Origin: Verrucomicrobiales bacterium | GTDB lineage: Bacteria > Verrucomicrobiota > Verrucomicrobiia > Verrucomicrobiales > DEV007 | Direction: 5' to 3' | DNA: 6,188 bases | Assembly (NCBI GenBank): GCA_003232855.1 | Contig: QIKC01000265.1 | Span: forward strand, 1-6,188 | In this document: piece after piece, positions 1 to 6,188 of the stretch | Layout: each line of letters starts with the position of its first letter | How positions within the stretch are numbered: position 1 is the first letter of the stretch | Program-made: the position numbers and the translations under genes | Notes under the pieces: generated by a model | The model's database searches: none | What the model saw: only the letters and a program-made list of their open reading frames with translations | Told to the model about the DNA's origin: nothing

Positions 1-1019
1 CCGGGGATCGGTGGATCTTTAATCGCAGTTCGCCAGCCCTCCCGAAACCCATCGAACTTGCCGCCGACTAACATCACACGATACCGCTTCGCCGCCTCCC
101 GGTGCCGCCCATTGTAGATAAAATCCTCGCCCTCGATACCATTGGGCCGACCGAGCAACTCTTCAATCTGGCCGCCGTCCATCCCCCGCTCCAACAACCC
201 CATCCGCGATTCGATCCCACCCTCGCCCATCAACCGACGCAGAATTTCCTCACTCTCCCCAGATTCGCCGCCAGCCCCCATCCTCAGCGACGCCGCCAAC
301 GCCACGTAGGCATCCGGATGAATCGCACAATGCTGCCAGTCGAGCAGGGAAACCCTTCTCCCCCCGCCCACCCACTGCACCCGTCCCAGCTTCCCGTCCG
401 CCGCCAGCGACACCCGCGCGACACCACCCTCTGCCAACAACATTTTCTGAAACACCTCGCCATCCGGATAGCGCTCGCGCAAATCGAAGCCCCCCTCCGC
501 GTCCACCGCGAACGCCGCCCAGGTCATTCCCCCAGGCCCGGCGATCCGATACCGCACCGCACTGTCGGCAAACCCTTGATAAAAAATTTCGCCGAGCTTC
601 GGAAAATCGCCACTAACGGGAACCATCTCAACCGAAAGCCCGAGCCCTTGGGGAAAATAAAACGAAAATCCCTCACCCTGATAGAGCTCCCAAGTGGCAA
701 AATCGGCGCCCAAAGCGACCGCGTTCGCCGCGTCCCCCAACCCATCCGCCGGCCACAGCGGCGACTGCTGCGCCGCATCTTCCGCCACCGGCACCAGTTG
801 CACCCGCCTCGCGAACGCCTCGCCCAACTGCCGCATCACCTCCCCGTCCATCGTCGCATCACGCACGCCTGCCCGCTTCCCAACCGCTGCCCTCACCTCC
901 GGCGCCGCTGTCCCCACCCGCTCCGATACCTCCTCATCATCACGATTCGCCTCGCGCACGCGATGGATCACGTACGACAAAAGAAACACCCAGACGGGAA
1001 AAAAGATAAGCCACTTCAT
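1..1019 (-). CDS. Membrane-anchored protein of unknown function with BamE/SmpA-like C-terminal segment (partial, 3' end outside window)
   Basis: The minus-strand frame from the ATG at 1019 stays open for 339 codons to the left edge, so the C-terminus is missing. I do not recognise the family over its full length. Residues 3-20 are a hydrophobic N-terminal segment (WLIFFPVWVFLLSYVI), followed by Arg and acidic residues, which suggests a single membrane anchor or uncleaved signal. The middle is soluble and rich in Gly, Ala and Glu. Residues 279-325 (GMDGGQIEELLGRPNG, then a Tyr/Phe strand and a Lys/Gly turn) resemble the pattern of SmpA/OmlA (BamE-like) domains, where a short helix before LG-x-P is followed by beta strands. 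That match is by eye only. The gene follows recQ by 112 bases on the same strand. The bases just before the ATG are C-rich with no Shine-Dalgarno. The opposite strand is also open here, but its translation is Pro/Arg/His-rich and looks like a shadow. Confidence 0.8.
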   Translation of the reverse strand, partial: MKWLIFFPVWVFLLSYVIHRVREANRDDEEVSERVGTAAPEVRAAVGKRAGVRDATMDGEVMRQLGEAFARRVQLVPVAEDAAQQSPLWPADGLGDAANAVALGADFATWELYQGEGFSFYFPQGLGLSVEMVPVSGDFPKLGEIFYQGFADSAVRYRIAGPGGMTWAAFAVDAEGGFDLRERYPDGEVFQKMLLAEGGVARVSLAADGKLGRVQWVGGGRRVSLLDWQHCAIHPDAYVALAASLRMGAGGESGESEEILRRLMGEGGIESRMGLLERGMDGGQIEELLGRPNGIEGEDFIYNGRHREAAKRYRVMLVGGKFDGFREGWRTAIKDPPIP

Positions 1020-1131
1020 GAGGGGGGAATGCGACGCCGAACCTACCCGTTTCCGCCCCTCCTGCCAACACAGGTTCCACACACAATACGCACCTGCTTT
1101 GACGACCTAGACATCCCCGTGAATACACCCA

Positions 1132-3066
<1,935 letters not shown>

Positions 3067-3129
3067 GCGGCAATAGAGCCGCGCCTGAGCCGCGCGCAAT
3101 CCCCGTTTGCCAACCCCCGTGAGTCTGGC

Positions 3130-3138
3130 GGAAGGTGG
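3130..3138 (+). promoter_or_regulatory. Ribosome binding site that decides the GYF_2-RDD start
   Basis: GGAAGGTGG lies about 10 bases before the ATG at 3149, and its AGGTG core matches the anti-Shine-Dalgarno sequence. It favours 3149 over the in-frame TTG at 3107. It is the best Shine-Dalgarno match in front of any gene in this window. Confidence 0.5.
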
Positions 3139-3148
3139 CCGCCCCGAG

Positions 3149-3964
3149 ATGGAAATATTTCTACTTATCAATGGCACCAAAGCCGGCCCGTACACCGTTT
3201 ACGAAGTCTGCGAAGAGCTGCGTTCCGGCAAGGCCACGCCCGACACCAATGCCTGGATCAAAGGCATGGCCGAATGGAAACCGCTACGCGACCTAGAACC
3301 GATGCGCGGGCTGGTCGAGCTGCGCATCGCCGATGCCGGCTCCGAGGAAATCACCGTCAGCGACGCCGAACGCGAGACCCTCAGCGGCACGGTCAGCGGC
3401 ACCATCAGCGGAACGGTCGACTCCCGCCCCCGCCCCTGGGTGCGGTTCTGGGCGCGCACCCTCGACCTCGGGCTCTTCACCACCATGGTGCTCTACTTGA
3501 TCAAAGTGACGGGGCTCGGTGATCCGAGCGCCCTGATCGACCCGGAGAAAAACAACCTCGGCATCATCATCGCCATCCCCGTCGCATGGATCTTCGTCGA
3601 GGCGACACTGCTCTATTACTTCGGCACCACGCCGGCCAAATGGTTGCTAAAGATCCGGCTGCGACGCACAGACGGCGAGCGCCTGCAGCTCGGCCAAGCC
3701 TACCGGCGCAGCGTATCCGTGTGGTGGCGCGGCTGGGGGCTCGGCCTGTTCCCAGTCAACATTCTCACCTTCGTAATCTCCAACATGACGCTCAGCACCC
3801 AGGGCAAGACCGTCTGGGATCAACGCGAGGATCTCGAAATCGAACACCGCCCGATTGGCGAAATCGCCATCGTTTTGGCCGCCGCCGCCATCCTCGCCAC
3901 TTCTTGGGCAACCTTCCACCTGATCGGGATGGAAGAGATGCTGGCAAACAGCAGCAAACCCTAA
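3149..3964 (+). CDS. GYF_2 and RDD domain membrane protein
   Basis: This 271-aa protein has a soluble N-terminal GYF_2-type domain. Residues 1-46 begin MEIFLLINGTKAGPYTV and include the NAWIKGMAEWKPL segment typical of these domains, which bind peptides or partner proteins. An acidic linker (about 56-80) and a threefold SGTx repeat (79-90) lead into an RDD-type membrane domain starting RPWVRFWARTLD (95-106). Hydrophobic segments lie at about 105-122, 137-157, 197-213 and 239-259. The loop GTTPAKWLLKIRLRRTDG (159-176) is a strong RDD signature. RDD proteins are integral membrane proteins; some are linked to ion transport, and many have no known role. The architecture is common in Verrucomicrobiota and Planctomycetota. 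The start at 3149 is chosen because of the preceding GGAAGGTGG and because GYF_2 domains usually begin right at this methionine. The gene diverges from recQ across a short gap and sits 33 bases before the exonuclease gene, probably in one transcript. Its substrate cannot be told from sequence. Confidence 0.88.
   Translation: MEIFLLINGTKAGPYTVYEVCEELRSGKATPDTNAWIKGMAEWKPLRDLEPMRGLVELRIADAGSEEITVSDAERETLSGTVSGTISGTVDSRPRPWVRFWARTLDLGLFTTMVLYLIKVTGLGDPSALIDPEKNNLGIIIAIPVAWIFVEATLLYYFGTTPAKWLLKIRLRRTDGERLQLGQAYRRSVSVWWRGWGLGLFPVNILTFVISNMTLSTQGKTVWDQREDLEIEHRPIGEIAIVLAAAAILATSWATFHLIGMEEMLANSSKP
3383..3418 (+). repeat. Three 12-base in-frame tandem repeats
   Basis: AGCGGCACGGTC, AGCGGCACCATC and AGCGGAACGGTC lie head to tail and encode SGTV-SGTI-SGTV in the linker between the GYF_2 and RDD domains. 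The variation is mostly at third positions. This suggests an older duplication, or a linker whose length may vary between strains. Confidence 0.8.
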
Positions 3965-3997
3965 ATACTGCGCCCCTACACCGCGCGGCAAATCCAG

Positions 3998-4546
3998 ATG
4001 GCCAAAGACTACGTCTACTTCGATCTCGAAACCATCCGTTCTGCCAACGACGTCGGCGGCTGGAGCAAAAAAGGCGACATGGGGATGTCAGTGGGCGTGA
4101 CCTACAGCACCCGCAGTGGTAAATACATCGCCTACCCTGAAAAACGGGTGAACGAGCTGATCGACCAGTTGGTCAAAGCCGACCTCGTCATCGGCTTCAA
4201 CCACATCAACTTCGACTACGCCGTACTCGAAGGCTACCACCCTTTCACACTCAACGACCTTTGCCTCAGCCTCGACCTGCTAGTAAGCATCGAGGAAAAG
4301 GCGGGGCACCGCATGAAGCTCGACTCGATCGCCACCGCCTCGCTCGGCGCCGGCAAGACCGCCCAGGGGCTCGACGCCATCCGCTGGTGGCGCGAGGGCA
4401 AATTCCGTGACGTCGCCGAATACTGCTGCTACGACGTCAAAGTCACCAAGCTCGTACACGAATTCGGCGCCCGTAACGGCTTCATCAAATACGACGACAA
4501 GTTCGGCAACATCCAACAGGTCGAAGTAAACTGGAGCCTGCCGTAG
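3998..4546 (+). CDS. Stand-alone RNase H-fold 3'-5' exonuclease, DEDDy type (YprB/PolB-exonuclease-like)
   Basis: This 182-aa protein has the three exonuclease motifs of the DnaQ/DEDD superfamily. Exo I is YFDLET, giving D9 and E11. Exo II is IGFNHINFDY, giving N71 and D73. Exo III is YCCYD, giving Y142 and D146, so the Y-x-x-x-D spacing places it in the DEDDy subgroup with family B polymerase proofreading and YprB-like domains. These four acidic residues bind two metal ions that cleave nucleotides from a 3' end. The whole protein is about one exonuclease domain with no polymerase or helicase part attached, so its partner and substrate (DNA or RNA) are unknown. The start at 3998 places Exo I right at the N-terminus, as expected, but no Shine-Dalgarno precedes it (GGCAAATCCAG). 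It follows the GYF_2-RDD gene by 33 bases and is probably co-transcribed. recQ is nearby but on the other strand, so a joint repair role is only a guess. Confidence 0.85.
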   Translation: MAKDYVYFDLETIRSANDVGGWSKKGDMGMSVGVTYSTRSGKYIAYPEKRVNELIDQLVKADLVIGFNHINFDYAVLEGYHPFTLNDLCLSLDLLVSIEEKAGHRMKLDSIATASLGAGKTAQGLDAIRWWREGKFRDVAEYCCYDVKVTKLVHEFGARNGFIKYDDKFGNIQQVEVNWSLP

Positions 4547-4577
4547 CATGGGGCGCAGAGAAACACCCACCCGCATG

Positions 4578-4620
4578 AGGTTTTCGGAGAAAACCTTGAA
4601 GTTCTAAGGGCTCCGAAAGC
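4578..4620 (+). other. Two mutually exclusive hairpins after the exonuclease gene
   Basis: Hairpin A pairs AGGTTTTC (4578-4585) with GAAAACCT (4589-4596) across a three-base loop: 8 perfect pairs plus two flanking wobbles. Hairpin B pairs 4580-4589 with 4611-4620 (core TTTCGGAG with CTCCGAAA): 9 Watson-Crick pairs plus one G-U, with a 21-base loop. They share 4580-4589, so only one can form at a time. No T-run follows either stem, so a classic rho-independent terminator is not supported. It could be a 3' processing or mRNA-stabilising structure, or a switch. Confidence 0.4.
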
Positions 4621-4625
4621 ATAAA
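4596..4625 (+). promoter_or_regulatory. Weak sigma70-like promoter candidate for the VTC-DUF4956 pair
   Basis: TTGAAG (4596-4601, 4 of 6 to TTGACA) and CATAAA (4620-4625, 4 of 6 to TATAAT) are 18 bases apart. If used, transcription would start near 4632, leaving a leader of about 118 bases that contains the 4684-4730 hairpins. Matches of this quality occur by chance, so this is tentative. Confidence 0.2.
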
Positions 4626-4683
4626 AACCCTGCTAAAAAGGCGAATGACAATCTCGACATTTTGCGATGGCTTTCTAATTCCC

Positions 4684-4730
4684 ACGGGTTAAAGTCCCGT
4701 CCCGATTTTCCGAGGAAAAAAGGGTCGGGA
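4684..4730 (+). other. Structured leader before the VTC gene: adjacent and alternative hairpins
   Basis: ACGGG (4684-4688) pairs with CCCGT (4696-4700) around a seven-base TTAAAGT loop. Next to it, 4695-4703 can pair with 4722-4730 (8 pairs, one T-T mismatch), capped by TTTTC/GAAAA (4706-4710 with 4715-4719) and a CGAG loop. A shifted register pairs 4700-4709 with 4721-4730 (7 Watson-Crick pairs plus three G-U). The first register excludes the small hairpin; the shifted one almost allows both. The structure ends 19 bases before the ATG at 4750, close enough to affect ribosome access. I do not recognise a known riboswitch class. Confidence 0.45.
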
Positions 4731-4749
4731 AATACCCCGGAAACCTCCT

Positions 4750-5664
4750 ATGTCTCCCGCCCCCAATCCCTCATCCCCCTCGCCTCTTCATGCCGGGATG
4801 ATGCCACGCCTCAACGTCGATGCGGGCCCTTCGCGCAAAGATGTCAAAGACAAGATCATCGAGCGCTACGAACAAAAATACATCATCCACCCGCGCCTGG
4901 TGCCGAAGATACGCGAATACATCCGCCCCTTCTGTATCCCCGACCCGAACGGCAAGGGCGTGATCCCCGAATACACCGTCACCACCCTGCAGCTCGATAC
5001 GCCAACCATGGATCTGGCTTTGGCCAAAGAGCGCAAGACCTTCGCCCGCTTCAAACTCCGCATCAGAACCTACGGCAAGGGTGGCACCGCCCCCGTCTTC
5101 CTCGAACTCAAACGCAAGGTCGGCGGCATCATCATCAAAAGCCGCTCGAAAATGACCCGCTCCCAGTATGCCGGGAACAACGACGGTCGCCCCATCGTGC
5201 TCCACCCGGAAGTGTCCCCGATGCTCAAAAGCCCGATCGACAACAACTACTTCCTCGAGTTCTCCCGCATCGCGCGTGCCGTCGGCGCACGACCCAAAAT
5301 GCTCATCCGCTATGTGCGAGAGAGCTATTTCGGCGCCAATGACGACTACGCCCGGCTCACCTTCGACCGCCGCATCTGCTACCGCCCGACCCGCAGCTGG
5401 GAGCTGCCCGGGATCGACGACAACGATGGCTGGCGACCCATGGACTGCCAGACCGGCCTCAACCGCCCATTCGCCGGCTACGTCTTCGAGCTCAAAGCCA
5501 TGCGCGACGCGCCGCGATGGATGCTCGAACTCGTCGAGCGCTTCAATTTAACCACCACCGGATTTTGCAAATATGCCACCGCCTGGCGACTGGAAACCAT
5601 CTTCCGCGGATTCGAATACGATAGCGGCGGACAGAACACCACCTCCACCCCCAACAGTATCTAG
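4750..5664 (+). CDS. VTC-domain (polyphosphate polymerase-like, triphosphate tunnel fold) protein
   Basis: This 304-aa protein is built almost entirely of one VTC domain (about residues 35-286). The domain has the triphosphate-tunnel fold used by yeast Vtc4 to make polyphosphate from ATP. Visible hallmarks are the N-terminal RYEQKYII (K43), LQLDTP where the family usually has YFDT (80-85), KLRIRTYG (R104, R106), LELKRK (E119, K121), KSR (130-132), LIRYVRESYFG (R187, R190), FDRR (205-208), FELKAM (E247, K249) and FCKYA (K274). These alternating charged residues are those expected to line the tunnel and hold phosphates and metal. There is no signal peptide or membrane segment, so it is likely cytoplasmic, perhaps held at the membrane by the DUF4956 protein encoded 27 bases downstream. 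The N-terminal 30 residues are Pro/Ser-rich and may be partly untranslated: ATGs at 4798 and 4801 are alternative starts. The bases before 4750 read CCTCCT, the opposite of a Shine-Dalgarno. Activity on ATP is inferred, not shown. Confidence 0.88.
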   Translation: MSPAPNPSSPSPLHAGMMPRLNVDAGPSRKDVKDKIIERYEQKYIIHPRLVPKIREYIRPFCIPDPNGKGVIPEYTVTTLQLDTPTMDLALAKERKTFARFKLRIRTYGKGGTAPVFLELKRKVGGIIIKSRSKMTRSQYAGNNDGRPIVLHPEVSPMLKSPIDNNYFLEFSRIARAVGARPKMLIRYVRESYFGANDDYARLTFDRRICYRPTRSWELPGIDDNDGWRPMDCQTGLNRPFAGYVFELKAMRDAPRWMLELVERFNLTTTGFCKYATAWRLETIFRGFEYDSGGQNTTSTPNSI

Positions 5665-5691
5665 CCACCGGACGCGCCCACAACAACCACC

Positions 5692-6188
5692 ATGGAATCC
5701 TTTCTCACCGCCCTCGGCCCGACACAGCCGTTGTCCACCATGGACATCATCTTCTCACTCACCGTGAGCTTCGTCCTCGGACTCACTTTGGCGACGGTCT
5801 ACCGCTGGACACACCAGAGTTTCTCTTACGCCCGCTCGTTCCTGCACACCATGGTGCTGGCGACCATCGTCATCACCATCATGATCATGGCCATCGGCAA
5901 CAACATGGCGCGCGGGCTCGGCATCATGGGCGCCATGGCCTTCGTGCGCTTCCGCACACCCATCCGCGACCCGCGCGATATCATCTTCCTGTTCGCTGCC
6001 ATGTCCGTCGGCATCGCCTCCGGCGCACAAGTGTACGATGTCGCCATCATCGGCAGCCTCTATTTTTGCGCGACCGCGCTATTCCTCAGTTGGTCCCCCT
6101 TCGCCTCCCGCCGCGAGTTCGAAGGCCTCCTACGCTTCATGCTGCCGGCCGACTCACTCTCGCACAACTACCTACAAGACGTCTTTTC
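5692..6188 (+). CDS. DUF4956 multi-pass membrane protein (partial, 3' end outside window)
   Basis: The frame from the ATG at 5692 is open for 165 codons to the right edge. DUF4956 proteins are usually about 200-230 residues, so the last quarter or so is missing. Hydrophobic segments lie at about 18-36, 52-69, 97-112 and 115-134. The family signature is clear between TM2 and TM3: ARGLGIMGAMAFVRFRTPIR (73-92) followed by DPRDIIFLF (93-101). The conserved Arg and Asp in this loop suggest it contacts an anionic ligand or partner, which is an inference. No reaction is established for the family, but its genes sit beside VTC-domain genes, often with a CotH-type kinase gene, in many bacteria. The 27-base gap to the upstream VTC gene supports one operon. 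No Shine-Dalgarno is seen (CAACAACCACC before ATG). The ATG at 5740 (M17) is an alternative start and would leave TM1 nearly intact. Confidence 0.88.
   Translation, partial: MESFLTALGPTQPLSTMDIIFSLTVSFVLGLTLATVYRWTHQSFSYARSFLHTMVLATIVITIMIMAIGNNMARGLGIMGAMAFVRFRTPIRDPRDIIFLFAAMSVGIASGAQVYDVAIIGSLYFCATALFLSWSPFASRREFEGLLRFMLPADSLSHNYLQDVF

Noticed and set aside
1040..1068. TTGGCA (1063-1068) and TAGGTT (1040-1045) on the minus strand, 17 bases apart, as a promoter for the partial membrane protein gene
   Set aside because: The -35 is good (5 of 6), but the -10 matches only 3 of 6. The placement 20 bases before the start is possible, yet the evidence is too weak to annotate.
1020..1131. Search for a recQ terminator in the 112-base gap
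   Set aside because: No stem followed by a T-run is visible on the minus strand; read-through into the next gene is possible.
3586..4122. Plus-strand 178-codon frame spanning the end of the RDD gene and the start of the exonuclease gene
   Set aside because: It is a +1 shadow, Arg/His/Pro-rich, overlapping two genes with recognisable domains.
4578..4602. Rho-independent terminator after the exonuclease gene
   Set aside because: The hairpin is good, but it is followed by TGAAGTTCT rather than a T-run, so I list it only as a structure.
4600..4740. Complete tRNA gene in the intergenic region
   Set aside because: Only a T-arm-like stem is present; the C56 position is A, and no D arm, anticodon arm or matching 5' acceptor strand was found.
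4771..5205. Minus-strand acidic 144-codon frame opposite the VTC gene
   Set aside because: The Asp/Gly/Val-rich composition is typical of the antisense of GC-rich coding sequence, and the VTC motifs on the plus strand account for the region.

Overview
The window reads as GC-rich bacterial chromosome, roughly 60% by eye. Coding is dense, and the codons end mostly in G or C. The gene families (a GYF_2-RDD membrane protein, a VTC-domain protein paired with a DUF4956 membrane protein, and an extended RecQ) fit the Verrucomicrobiota, perhaps Opitutae. That placement is an inference from gene content, because there is no rRNA or other phylogenetic marker here. No mobile element, CRISPR array or complete RNA gene is visible.

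Layout: on the minus strand, positions 3066 to 1132 encode a RecQ-family DNA helicase. It is followed after 112 bases by a membrane-anchored protein of unknown function that runs off the left edge (1019 to 1). On the plus strand, starting divergently from recQ, are a GYF_2-RDD membrane protein (3149-3964) and a small stand-alone DEDDy-type 3'-5' exonuclease (3998-4546), 33 bases apart. A 203-base intergenic stretch rich in hairpins follows (4547-4749). After it come a VTC-domain polyphosphate-polymerase-like protein (4750-5664) and, 27 bases later, a DUF4956 membrane protein cut by the right edge (5692-6188).

Functional reading: the right-hand pair is the most interesting unit. The soluble tunnel-fold enzyme keeps most of the charged residues expected of VTC catalytic domains. 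The protein encoded just after it is a multi-pass membrane protein, a gene pairing seen in many bacteria and often joined by a CotH-family kinase gene. In yeast, one VTC complex makes polyphosphate and moves it across a membrane. The bacterial pair may divide those jobs between two proteins, but this is unproven. On the left, RecQ has its four-cysteine zinc site about 150 residues further from the helicase core than in E. coli RecQ, with winged-helix-like sequence in between. Most starts in the window lack a clear Shine-Dalgarno sequence.
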